Below are positions 44,601-54,845 of a DNA stretch of 64,000 nucleotides, one piece after another. A program made the translations under genes and the position numbers. The notes beneath the pieces were generated by a model. It made no database searches and was not told the origin of the DNA. It saw nothing but the letters and a program-made list of their open reading frames with translations. This DNA comes from Tipula vernalis (Eukaryota; Arthropoda; Insecta; Diptera; Tipulidae): contig OY282560.1 in assembly GCA_958295665.1 (NCBI GenBank), positions 192,946,061 to 193,010,060 on the forward strand, given 5' to 3'. Each line of letters opens with the position of its first letter. Within the stretch, counting starts at the first letter, position 1.

Positions 44601-45030
44601 TTATTGATTAAACTTACACACACAAGCTTTTATTGGACAATTAACTTAAAAAAATGTCGAACTTGTTCATTAAACTTTGGATAATTTTCTCACTAAAATT
44701 TCGAATTGTTGATAAAACTTTCACAATAATTTCATTGGACAATTAATCGTAAGGTTCCTGTTTCGGCGCCATTAATTCGGTGCAATTAATTAAAAACATT
44801 TTTGTTAATTTATTTGTTTTACATCGATGTGACAACTAAATTCTTATTCTAACAATAAAACATGAATTCTACAATTTTCTTATCTTTATATAAAACATAA
44901 TTGCTTAACATAACTTTCTAGTGCAACTGCAATTTCCACATTTATACCTTCAACGTGACTAAGGTAATGTGTTATGTTTTGAGTGAATTACTTCGGTCTA
45001 AAAAGATCAAAGTAATAAAATCCTGTCAAA
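41621..45030. other. AT-rich sequence, no gene; hairpin and possible LTR edge
   Basis: I see no gene here. At 42335-42375 a perfect 17-bp hairpin (TTAACCACCCTTTATTT and its inverse) stands alone. At 44753-44771 the minus strand reads TGGCGCCGAAACAGGAACC, close to the complement of a tRNA-Lys 3' end, preceded by AATTAA. This could be the primer-binding site at the edge of an otherwise unrecognisable Gypsy-type LTR. Short frames at 42678-42935 and 43217-43483 have no motif. Confidence 0.5.
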
Positions 45031-45031
45031 A

Positions 45032-45334
45032 ATGAATAAAAAATTTGGTTGGTCCAAAACCACTTTTCTTGACGTTTTGAAAGTCCCTGAGTCTAAAAAC
45101 GCAAAAAAAAAAAAATCTCAGTCCGTCTGTCTGGATGTCTGTACCCATGGTACCTCGAGAACGGCTTGTTCGATTTTGAATTTTTTTTTTGCTAATCTGT
45201 TTCTATGGTCAAGGCCGAGATTTGAAAAGCTTTTGGAACCTGTGGGTCAAGAGGGTCGGGTACCTGCCATACGAATTGACCCAAAATACCTGGCTATAGA
45301 AATATTTACCAATTTTTTATATATGCTAGTTTGA
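45032..45334 (+). other. Open frame of 100 codons, unrecognised
   Basis: The frame starts MNKKFGWSKTTFLDVLKVPE, crosses a poly-Lys run from poly-A, and ends DPKYLAIEIFTNFLYMLV. I recognise no domain. The DNA has GTCCGTCTGTCTGGATGTCT and CCATGGTACCTCGAGAACGG, words that recur in non-coding fly repeats. It leads directly into the G-rich and 107-bp repeats, so I think it belongs to a non-coding repeated element. Confidence 0.3.
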
Positions 45335-45339
45335 ATATT

Positions 45340-45570
45340 GAGCTGGGTATAGAGTTTGGGGTTGAATTAAAGGTTAAGTTAGGGGTCAATTTGCAGGTTG
45401 AGTTCAACTTGAAGGGTTGGGGTTGGATTAAGATATAGTGGTGTAGGTTTGGGGATTGACTTGAAAAAAAGTGTGCGGTTGGGTTGAGGGTTCAGTTAGG
45501 GCCCGTGTACGGGTTCAATTGGGCTTGAGTTGGGGATGGATTAATGTTTAGTGAGCAGTTGAGCAATCGA
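45340..45570 (+). repeat. Degenerate G-rich short tandem repeat
   Basis: Units of roughly 10-14 bp with the core GGTTGAGTT / GGGTTGGGGTTGGATTAA repeat in a decayed form, for example GTTGGGTTGAGGGTTCAGTT near 45478. The plus strand is strikingly rich in G and poor in C. Confidence 0.7.
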
Positions 45571-45784
45571 TATATATATAATAGTGAGTGTTTGTATAAA
45601 TATCAGTATATGTGTATGATATTTAAACAAATTCACACGCCTTGACCGATTTAAACCAAACTTTACACCAAATATTGTTTAAGACAAGGCCACTGTTAAT
45701 ATATATAGTATGTCAAACCTCAAATTAAACCTTTTACATTTCAAATTGAACCTTTAGCAAATTAAATGAATGAACAATTAGGAT

Positions 45785-46335
45785 GGAATTTATCTATTTC
45801 TTAACGGATTTTAGTAAAATTTGATATCTACGATGAAAATGGGATTCTAAAATTCTTTTTGGATAAACTACTGGAATATGGCCAAGTATGAGGGAACTTG
45901 TGTATTTCTCAACCGATTATGATGAAATTTGACCTGTGCATTGGAAATAGGATTCTAAAATGATTTATGGACGGATTTCTGAAATATGGCCAATGATGAA
46001 GGAACTTACCTATTTCTCAACTGAGCATTATTAAATTTGACGTGCGCATTGAAAATGGGATTCTATAGTGGTTTCTGGATGAAGTTCTGAAATATGGCCA
46101 AGTATGAGGGAACTTGGCTGTTTGTTAAGCGATTATGATGAAATTTGACATGTGGGTTGGTAATGAGATTCTAAACTGATTTTTAGTTAAAGTTCTGAAA
46201 TATGGCAAAGTATGATGGAACTTGTATATTTCTCAACCAGTTATGATGAAATTCGACATGTACTCGTACGTTGCAAATGGAATTCTAAAATGTTTTTTGG
46301 ATGGAGTTAATTTTAGGAGTTCTGAAGTACAAGAT
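45785..46335 (+). repeat. ~107-bp tandem repeat, five units
   Basis: Units start at about 45790, 45900, 46008, 46114 and 46222. Each has TATTTCTCAACCGATTATGA, AAATTTGAC, GGATTCTAAAATG, TTCTGAAATATGGCCAAGTA and TGAGGGAACTTG. Identity between units is moderate, and the last one is partial. Confidence 0.9.
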
Positions 46336-46491
46336 GGATATAAATACATTTCGATTTTCTATTAAAAATATGAATGTTTAGATGGCTAAAGCAAATTATT
46401 AGTAAATTCGACGATATGAACTACCATGGTTTAGTCAAAGAAAATGTAGTACCAAGTAGCAAATAAGTAAAACACAAAAGCAGGGGTCCGC

Positions 46492-46552
46492 CCTTTTGGA
46501 AAGCTAGAGCGGGTGCGAACACACCCTTTTGGCAAGCTAGAGCGGGTGCGAA
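46492..46552 (+). repeat. Two direct copies of a ~30-bp GC-rich unit
   Basis: The unit CCCTTTTGGAAAGCTAGAGC + GGGTGCGAA is followed at once by a second copy with a single A/C change. It sits at the junction between the 107-bp repeats and the Penelope-LTR-like repeat. Confidence 0.85.
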
Positions 46553-46560
46553 AGTATTAG

Positions 46561-47212
46561 GATCAGGTAGCTACGACCAAACTACAAACGTACAACTATC
46601 GCCATTTCCATTAAGCATCTGGCCAGAATGTACTGCCATAGCGAATTATATTCACAACATCAAATATCAAGGGATTGGCCTCTTAATTTTTCTGATTTAC
46701 CAAATTTAAAATATTGCGATTGTCAAATCAGTTGATTTACAGACAGACAAATTAAATTCTTAATAAATATTCGTGTGAGCATAATACACGCACAAATGAG
46801 GTTTCTTCATGGGTTTTTGATATTTGATGTAGTGAATATAATTCGCTATAGCGGTACGTTCTGGCCAGATACTTAATGTAAATGGCGAGAGTTGTATTTT
46901 TGTAGTATGGTCGTAGCTACCTGATGAGTAGACCAACTATTCAGTACGAAACCAAACTACCAACATAAAGAACTCATGGAGGGTTCTCATTATTCAACCT
47001 TTGGCTAAAATTATGCGGAGGGGGGATGATAGTAGATACTTCTACTTTTTTCAGAAGATATGTTAGGAGAGATTGGCCTCGTTATTTTTCTGATTTACCA
47101 AATCGAAAATATTGGGATTGTCATGAACAATTAATATATATGTCTATAAAAAAGCCGAAAAAATCATTTGATTTACAGACATACAAATTAAATTCTTAAT
47201 AAACATCATTTT
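46561..47212 (+). repeat. Penelope-LTR-like repeat, copy with partial inversion
   Basis: The left arm (46561-46672) is the inverse of 46820-46932; they share GGTAGCTACGACCAAACTAC, CTGGCCAGAA and GCGAATTATATTCAC. After each comes a directly repeated segment (46675-46765 and 47075-47205) with GATTGGCCTC, TTTTTCTGATTTACCAAAT and ACAAATTAAATTCTTAATAA. The right half matches the copy at 19806-20131 and, upstream, the copy at 50905-51170. It contains the ribozyme-like core at 46902-46960. Confidence 0.85.
46902..46960 (+). ncRNA. Hammerhead-ribozyme-like motif
   Basis: All conserved hammerhead core elements occur in order: helix III strand GTAGTATGG, the cleavage triplet GTC (46910-46912), GTAGCTAC as helix I, the invariant CTGATGA (46921-46927), helix II GTA...TAC (46928-46947), GAAA (46948-46951), and the closing strand CCAAACTAC. 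Helix III pairs at 8 of 9 positions, and 9 of 9 with the version on the inverted arm at 46568-46585 (GTAGTTTGG). The weak point is helix I: GTAGCTAC can only form 2 bp with a tetraloop, or pair in a dimer. Hammerheads are known from the terminal repeats of Penelope-like elements. Activity is not shown. Confidence 0.6.
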
Positions 47213-49350
47213 TGTACTGCGGCCACCTTGGCCATTCAACGAAAACAAGTTCCTTTGGTGATATTACACCATTTATGTTTTAATTTAAATGATTTATTAT
47301 TTAATAAAATTACAACGTTGTTGTGACTAATGATTATGTCAGCTTTAAAAAAATAAAACCTGCTCTGATTGTTAAACCCAAAAAATAATCAATATTTTCT
47401 TACAATAATTGTTCCATTTTACCAAATACACACAGACAACAATTACACATCCAAATCAAATTAATTCATGAAAAATAAATGTTATTTTTTCCAATTAATT
47501 TTTTTCCTTCCATTTTAACATCCCAAAAACAACAAACCATTGAAAAGCAGAGAACTGATTTTCCATTTCACTCATTGTTGTATTATTTTCATAGCACAAA
47601 AAAAAAAAAAAAAAATTCCAACTTTCCAGTTTCGTTTTTATTTTTCTACTCATCAGTTTGTGTAAAAAAATATAAAACCGAGAGGAATAACTAAGAAGAA
47701 AAATTAAAAAGTTTTATTTTTAAGCTCAGAAAATTCAATGAATTAAATAAAAATAATAAAAAGTTAAGAAGAAAAAGAAGAATATATTAAATTTACAAGG
47801 AAAATGAGGAGTAAAAATGGAAAATTATAATTTCACTTTTTAAATACTCTCCATAGCTCGGTTGTGCCATACAAATAAAAAGACTAACTGTTGTTGTTTT
47901 TGGGTTATTTTCTTCGAGATGTTGATTATGACGATGCTGATGATGATCATGATGGTGGTTTTGTAAAATAAATATAGGTCAGTATGCTATTATTATACTT
48001 AATATTATTCATCTTAAGTTTGTACATAGGATTTGGTATAAAATAGCCTTCAGTATTTTTTTTTTGTTGGCTGGTATTTTCTGTTGTTGTTCTTCTTCCT
48101 TTTAATACTTTTTTTTTATTTTGTTAATGAAAATGAAGGATGGTAAAAAAGAAAATTAATCAATACTGTCTTTGTGCGGTATGAATGAATTTTAAAGATG
48201 AACACAGCAGCACGCGTCAACAACAATCGCCGCTACAAGGAAAATGAAAAATTAGTGGAGTAATGAAAAACGATGTTGGTGATTTTGTTGCGACGACAAA
48301 GATTATTGATTACGAAATGTATATAAAAAAAGTTTTAAATGTTTGTTTTTTTTTTTTTTGTATTTTTATGATTAATGAGATTTTTTACTTGTTTGCTGAA
48401 TTTTGATACGGTTCTCCTGCATTAAGTTTGAGGGCGGCTGGTAATCATGTGTTAATTATATCATTTCTGTTATTATGTACATTTTAACTAAGATTAACAG
48501 AGTAATTAAGTATAAAATTATGTTTTAATTTTAATATTTAGTCAGATTGATTCATCGTTAATTAAATGTCGGTATTCTGAAAGGAGTGAAAATTTTTAAA
48601 ATTACTTGTGTCACTTGTAATACTCCTGAAAATTTTTTTACTTGATTCATTAAATTAAGAACATTTTGTAATTCATTAACACTTACTCAATTTAGTATAT
48701 TACACTTAACATACCTAAATTTAATGTTGATAATACTGGAATGATAGAGCGGTAAAGGTTTGAAACTTTGAAACATACAATTTGAGAATTTAGAAAAAAG
48801 CTTTAAGATTTGACTTTAATATTATTCCTTGACAAATTAATTCGAATGACGTGACTCTTCGAATACATAGGTACATACAAATATCTCGGTTCTGAAAGGC
48901 AATATACACTAAAATAACTACAATACATTTAGATAAAACAATAAATTCGACAAAATTTCATGTGACATTGAAATTTTCAAAATTTTATGTCCGTATATAA
49001 GTAGTTTTGAAGTACAAATGGCACCGCAAACAATTTAAAAAAACTTTAAATTTTAAAGCCTTGACGTCGTACAATTATTTGACATTTTCCAAACATTTAT
49101 GAATAATTAAATGTTTGAACTTTTATTGTACTAAAACAACTCAAATTATTTCAACTTTTTGTCTGTTGATGTTGAGAATATTTCATAATATAATTCTAGA
49201 ATGGTTCGATGCTTCTCATGCAACATTATAAGCCCCGTTAATTTGTATTTAGTAGGGTAGGGGTAGTGGATCTAGATGTATTTGCTCAAAGTAACACAAT
49301 ATTGAAATTGTTGGTTTCACGTAGTTCAATTTTCATACTGTGGAATCAAT
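47213..49350. other. AT-rich sequence without recognised gene
   Basis: This is a non-repetitive AT-rich block with poly-A/T runs (47595-47612, 48345-48360) and GAT repeats near 47930-47955. A 71-codon frame at 47479-47694 is a product of these runs. Similar in character to 7320-9465 and 31108-34080. Confidence 0.6.
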
Positions 49351-49362
49351 GTTGAATTCATT

Positions 49363-50330
49363 TCATTTCATGATGCTTGATTTGCTCCTGATCAAATTTT
49401 TTAAGAAATGATTTGGCGATCCTCTTGATTGTTCGAGATTTTTTGAGATTTGAATAGTAACAGATGATTTTTTGATTATATTCAATATTTGAAGGCTACC
49501 CAGCACGCGATGTTTTAAAACTTTTTCACGATTATTGGAGGTTTTCGAGATTATTATTCGAGCATAGATTTGCATTTATTACAGATGTTTAGGCAATCCC
49601 AATATATGTTTAACATTTCATCCAAGTTTTTGAGGCTTTTCATATTGATCCATAATCTTCGACATTTTAGAAAATTTCGAGAATATTTGAAAAATTTTAG
49701 ACTACATTCTAGTCACAAACCAAAAAACAACCATAGAAATTCGATAAAAATCAAAGGGCTAACCAGCAAATCAGTAAGAATCCTTAAAGAATTTGACGAA
49801 GATATTTCCATACAGAATATTTGTCATATCGGCCACCGAATCCGTAACAGCTGACAAATACAGCATTAAAATTGTAATGTGAATAGGAAAATTCATTATT
49901 TTTAAGAAAAGTGTGCTGTGAAAATTTTGATGTATTCTGACATATCCTTCAGTTTGCGCATTAATTTTCGCTATGTTAAGTAACGGCTGAACTGAAAGAA
50001 ACGTTCTTAAAGATTCGCTGGTCACTAACATGCACTTTCTGTATATCGCGTTCTTACTTAAAGTTGTTAATGACTCGCTGGTTCCGCCAAAATTCGGTTT
50101 GTTTCTAATGTACTTCCATTTCACTATTTTGAATCCACTATGCATAACTTTTTGTCTTTCCAATTTAATCCGACGGAAATTGTAATTCGAATAATATAGT
50201 GTGCAAGTTCCGTGCATTTTGTGTTCGTTTTTCGCGTATGTATATAAGTTGCAATTTCGGTCGTACCGGATTTTCCGTTTCTTTTTTTTACATGACATTT
50301 TTGACTTACCCCCGCTAAAGATGTTTTCAC
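49363..50330. other. Unassigned region upstream of the Penelope fragment
   Basis: Open frames run on both strands: 94 codons plus at 49570-49854 and 175 codons minus at 49771-50298. Neither shows a domain I know; the minus one has a basic start (MSCKKKKRKIRYD). On the plus strand TATATAAG at about 50241-50248 could be a TATA box. Two CGCTGGT words (50020 and 50070) suggest an old internal repeat. It could be a 5' part of the Penelope element, but I cannot show that. Confidence 0.35.
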
Positions 50331-50429
50331 ATCAATAACATAACAATAGACAGAAACCATTCCATAAATAACAACATCGAGCTAAAAACACAATGGAAAA
50401 ATGGCCTCATATGACATAAGTAGTATACT

Positions 50430-50890
50430 ATGTATAGTAACACACCAATATATGAAACAATAAAAGCATCGGAAATATTATTAAAGAAAAATCGATACTA
50501 ATCAAAATTATATTTATCATAACAATAAATTTTACAAGCACACAGACGGCCTACCAATGGGAAGTCCTTTGTCCGGAACGTTAGTGAACATTTATCTCAA
50601 CCACTTCGAAAACACATACTATATGTATTAAACAATAAAACAAATATATAAACCACATAAATTATTGTCATGGATATGTAGTCGACATTATAGTCTTATT
50701 CACGGGAACACAAAGACAATCGAAATTACTACATAAATATATAAATAGTATACACAATATACAATTTACGTTAGAATTAGAGCAAAATAAATTAATTAAC
50801 TTTCTGAATTTAACAATTAAAAACATCGATGGAAACTACACCTTTAAAATATACAGAAAACCAACACAAACGGCCCACATAATCAAGAAA
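50430..50890 (+). pseudogene. Penelope-like element reverse transcriptase fragment
   Basis: Broken frames on the plus strand give TDGLPMGSPLSGTLVNIYLN (the 'QTDGLPMGSPLSP' RT block), then LFTGTQRQ-like sequence, then YINSIHNIQFTLELEQNK, LINFLNLTIKNIDGNYTFKI and YRKPTQTAHII. These consecutive blocks are specific to Penelope-like elements, whose RT is related to telomerase and is usually followed by a GIY-YIG endonuclease. The catalytic DD box between them is ruined by stops and the endonuclease is missing. Directly downstream (50905) starts a repeat copy with a hammerhead-like core, consistent with the terminal repeat of such an element. Confidence 0.8.
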
Positions 50891-50904
50891 GTGGTCATCA
50901 AGAA

Positions 50905-51170
50905 AAAACTAAATGAGAGTTTTCCTTGAGTTTTTTGATTTGGTGAATTACATAATTCGCTAAATCAATGCGTTCTTGCCTCATACGTAATCTATGGAGT
51001 TGGAATTGTATTTTTGAAGTTAGGACGTAGCTACCTGATGAGTACCCCAAACTTTTTTGTTTGTACGAGCTTGTCAGTACGAATCCAAAACACCACAAAG
51101 AAGGCTCAAAATGTGGTGAATGACATTATTTTTAATATATTTTGTCTATAAAATGCTGAAAGAATCTTAT
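50905..51170 (+). repeat. Penelope-LTR-like repeat, third copy, with ribozyme-like core
   Basis: It aligns with 46800-46990: TTTTTTGATTTGGTGAATTA, CATAATTCGCTAAATC, GTATTTTTGAAGTTAGG, then GTAGCTAC (51027-51034) and CTGATGA (51035-51041). Helix II here is GTAC...GTAC (51042-51080), with an inner CAAAC-T6-GTTTG hairpin. The core has decayed: the cleavage triplet is GAC and the last box is GAAT. It lies 15 bp after the Penelope RT fragment. Confidence 0.7.
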
Positions 51171-52069
51171 TGAAAAAAAAATTAATATAAGTAGAAATTA
51201 CACAGAAATTTAAGCATAAAACTGATGACTACCGAAATCGATATTATTGTTAATATCTTTTAAAATAAAGACAAGAAATGTTTCACTATAAGGAGGAGTT
51301 TTTTAAAAAAATTATTTAAAATTTTTTGATTCAAATTAAAAATAAAATACAAATTTTTTTTTAATAAAATTTTAAGTTTTGTTATTGACATTTGTATTAT
51401 TGAGAATATTGTCGGAAACCTAGGCTATGTTACGTTTTTCGTAAGTTGAAACGGGATACCTTTATTCCCTAAATATTATTAGTACACGCAGAATAGTGGT
51501 AAATCAGACACTTTAACAATTCTAATTCCTCATTCTCACAAGCCATGACGGTATATATGTACATATATGTATATATATCGCACTGTGCGTGCAAGAAAAC
51601 GATAAGTCAAAAAAGTAATTTTTCACGAGAACGCTTTTTAGGTTTTTCAAGTAGAACTCTTTGGATACAGATTTAATTAAGAATATTTTTAAGTGCAATT
51701 GGTTCATTTCTCGTGACAATTTCGAAAATTATTTAAAAAATCTACAACAATAAGTTTTAATAGGTAAACACGTTTCTTATCGTGCACGATTTTTTTTAAA
51801 CAATATTGTAAGTAGCTACTAGTTATAGTACTTTTGACTAAAGAAATTTTAAATTCTTATATTGTAAATAGAGTTATAGATTTTATAAGAAAAAAAAGAA
51901 TTATTTTTTACTATTGTAACTCCACTTATTGCAATATCGCATTAGAGTAGAAATTCAATAAAAATTCAATAAAATTAAACACGACAATAAATGGTAAAGT
52001 TTAATACTGAATTATTCCATGATAATTTAAACTATTTATTAAATGCAAAATATTAATCAGCATTCTGAA
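51171..52069. other. AT-rich sequence without recognised gene
   Basis: I find no coding motif. A TATATATGTACATATATGTA microsatellite lies near 51550. It may include the 3' flank or terminal part of the transposon gene that starts at 52756 on the minus strand. Confidence 0.5.
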
Positions 52070-52074
52070 TCTTA

Positions 52075-52756
52075 AGTATATTGTTATTGTAATGCAAAGC
52101 TTCATAAAATGATTTGTATATTCCAGGTATATAATATTTTTCATTGAGGTATTGTACTTTAAATCCCTATATTTTCCCTTAGAAATGGAACTCTTTTCTT
52201 TATATAACTTATCAACAATACTACTGTTGATTGGCTTTCTTTTCCTCCCGGGACGTTTAGAAGCAGATGCCTCATCAAAGTATAAAAAAATTTCCTCAAA
52301 AGTTTCTTCAAATTCATATTTGTAGATTGGTCCATCTCGTGTACCACATATGATTTTAGCATTCCTAATGAGACTATAATATTGAGCTGGTACATAAATA
52401 GTTTTTTTTCTTGCGACATTTCTCTATCGTGGACTGCATTGAGTCACCCTCATTTTGTGTGTGCCCCTTTTCAAAAAACTTGTGACATGTATCCACTTTT
52501 AGTTTGCAGGCCCAAGAATAAAATGAAAATATAATCAAAAGATTTCGAGGAGTTACACTAATCAGAGCTAGGGCTATATTCGGAGTCGATGCCACAGCAT
52601 GCAAATGGGTCTGAAATGTTTTACAAAAATATATAGATAGCTCATTATTTTATAGAAATTTTGACGTCATACAATCAAATTTTCGATAGTTAAATTATCT
52701 TTACCTGAATCATTTTCTTCTAAGTAATGTTGCAATTCGACTAAACACTCATCCAT
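52075..52756 (-). pseudogene. DNA-transposon protein, internally deleted copy
   Basis: Exon 1 (52756-52705) reads MDECLVELQHYLEENDS and ends at a GTAAAG donor. The intron (52704-52611, ends TTTCAG) is phase 1. Exon 2 begins DPFACCGIDSEYSPSSD and then jumps to sequence from the end of the catalytic domain: LLIIFSFYSWACKLKVDTCH, KFFEKGHTQNEGDSM and, in other frames, STIEKCRKK and PAQYYSLIRNAK. The tail is PGRKRKPINSS and KGKYRDLKYN. The GHT-x-x-E-x-D-S-M signature is that of an insect transposon-derived family (I believe annotated DUF7869). Most of the catalytic domain is deleted and frames are broken. Confidence 0.65.
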
Positions 52757-53077
52757 TTCAAATTATACTGTTTATATTTAATTTAAAATATCTATAAATT
52801 ATTGAATATTTTAATTAATAAATCCCTATAAAAAAACAGAAACAGTTAGTTAGCTCCTGCAAGAAAAATATAACAAGACATACTATGCCTACTTTCAAAA
52901 ATTGTCTAGCTGAAATATACTGTAAGTAGTACTTATAGTTGTTAAAACCTAAAATTATTTCTCACATAAATAGTGATAACTAATACTTACAGTTGCACTA
53001 ACAAAAATATTTTCCACCTATTAAAACTATAAGTGAAAATACGACATTGAGAATACAATTTGTTAAAACCAAGAAAA

Positions 53078-53114
<37 letters not shown>

Positions 53115-53461
53115 GTGGCAATTCAACAAAACCACTTATCTATTTTTTAGCTACTTTGCAGGAGAGCAAAATTAAACTTTAAATTAATTTGTGAAAAAAG
53201 TATGGGAAATTATTGAATTATCGTTGGGTCGATCGTATGGAAAATTGTATAATGCATTTATGGACATTTACAATTACATCTTACGTGCACTGGGTTAACC
53301 GGAATTACGAGTTAAGTAGTTTTGTTGAATGGTGTTTTCACATATAAAAAACTTAACTCAGATAAGTTATTTCTTTAGAATTTATTTAAAGAAATACAAC
53401 GAGATAAGTGTTTATTTTGAACTCATTCATTTATTTATTATATTAAAAACGAATCAATAAA
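52757..53461. repeat. AT-rich DNA with TA microsatellite and a small inverted repeat
   Basis: A (TA)n run lies at 53080-53112. Just after it, AATTCAACAAAACCACTTAT (53119-53138) faces its inverse near 53311-53333, enclosing about 215 bp. This could be a small MITE. The motif ACTTATAGTT and its inverse recur near 52928 and 53023. No gene. Confidence 0.55.
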
Positions 53462-53789
53462 TTAAGCTTCATCGCCACTGATATCATCATTTATATCAGG
53501 ATCTATATTTCGGATTTCTCCATCTGCTTGAAGATTTCGATTAAAATTATGGAATTCTTCGTCTATTAAAGGAAGTAGTGATAGAAGGTCTTTCTTTTTT
53601 TCCTTATTAATTATAAGAGGTTCGTCATAACAGAGGGATACATCGCTCATTACCACTTGATTTATCCCTCACTTTTCAACATTTAATATTTTGAATGGCT
53701 CTTCTGTGTCCAAACTATATTTGTATAAAATTTTACCGAAATCTCGTGTAAACCAAAGCCATCGAACTTTGTGCCAATTAAAAATTTTC

Positions 53790-54400
53790 TTATTTATATT
53801 TTGTTCCCTCCATATAAATTTTGTTTTCGATATTGCTTATTTATTTTTATTTATTTATTTATTTGTCTATTTACAAATTTTGTTTAGGAACCAACCCCAT
53901 ACGTACACAATCTATTTTGAGCAGGAGCTCATTCATAACAGATTATGTAACATGAGGTGGTTCCATGTTAAAAATGGGAACATGTTAAAAATAAAAAATA
54001 AGCTAATCTGCAGTACAGTTTCACACAAACTGCAGTTATTGGTAACATTCTGCATTGTAAGGCTTCGGAGCCCTCCGTCGTAGCTTGTATGCAAGCGCAA
54101 ATCAGATCATTATTCCCTTTATCTTATAAGAAGCATTTTTCCAGCCCTGCCAAATCGCCATTCGCACCAAGCAAATTCAGTGACAATTTACTCAAATTCA
54201 TCTTTCTATATACGCCAGTGTACATTTTTTAAACTGTTCTACAAATTCAACCAAGGCAATACATTTTCCGATATTTGCCCAGAAATCCTTCTCGGAGTCG
54301 CTTCCGATTGCATCACATGTCCCCGCAGTTAAGATATTGGGTGATAAAGCACCATTTGCACAATATGAATTCAATAAAAGAATAAATACCAATAATTATT
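53790..54400. other. Unassigned insert or diverged part of the transposon gene
   Basis: Between the GHTHMECDSDH piece and the C-terminal WHKVRWLWF piece lie about 600 bp that do not read as the family. Frames at 53691-54083 (plus) and 54198-54392 (minus) have no motif I recognise. An older insertion is likely; its ends are not visible. Confidence 0.4.
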
Positions 54401-54845
54401 TTTCAATAAAGTAAAAATATAAAATAAAAATTACGTCTGCCTGACTCGAAAGTCAAAGCATCATGCGGAAAGGTTGTAAAATTTTCTTTGATGCATTTCA
54501 TGTACCATGAATCTTCGTCATTGGCCACAAGTTCGAATAAACGGAAACCAGTCACGCGGGTGGTATATTTTCGCCAAGGTGTTCTTTTTTTTCCTATCAA
54601 TTATTGCGTGATCACTGTCACACTCCATGTGAGTGTGACCAGGAACTAAAAATGTATTGTCAATTTCATCGAAATTTAAAGTTTTAACAGCTATTTTTTT
54701 TTTTTCCCCTTTATTTAATATTACAACTGATTTACAAATCATTTAGTAATTTATCTTTCTTAAATGAAGATTCACATTTGACGGGCAGTAGCTCAATGGT
54801 TACTCCCGTTTGAATTTACATAGTAATTATTTTTCTCTATCCGAA

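Noticed and set aside
47625..47660. Second hammerhead-like match on the minus strand (CTGATGA ... GAAAC)
   Set aside because: Helix II does not pair beyond two bases, no cleavage triplet precedes it, and no helix III partner exists. It is a chance match in AT-rich DNA.
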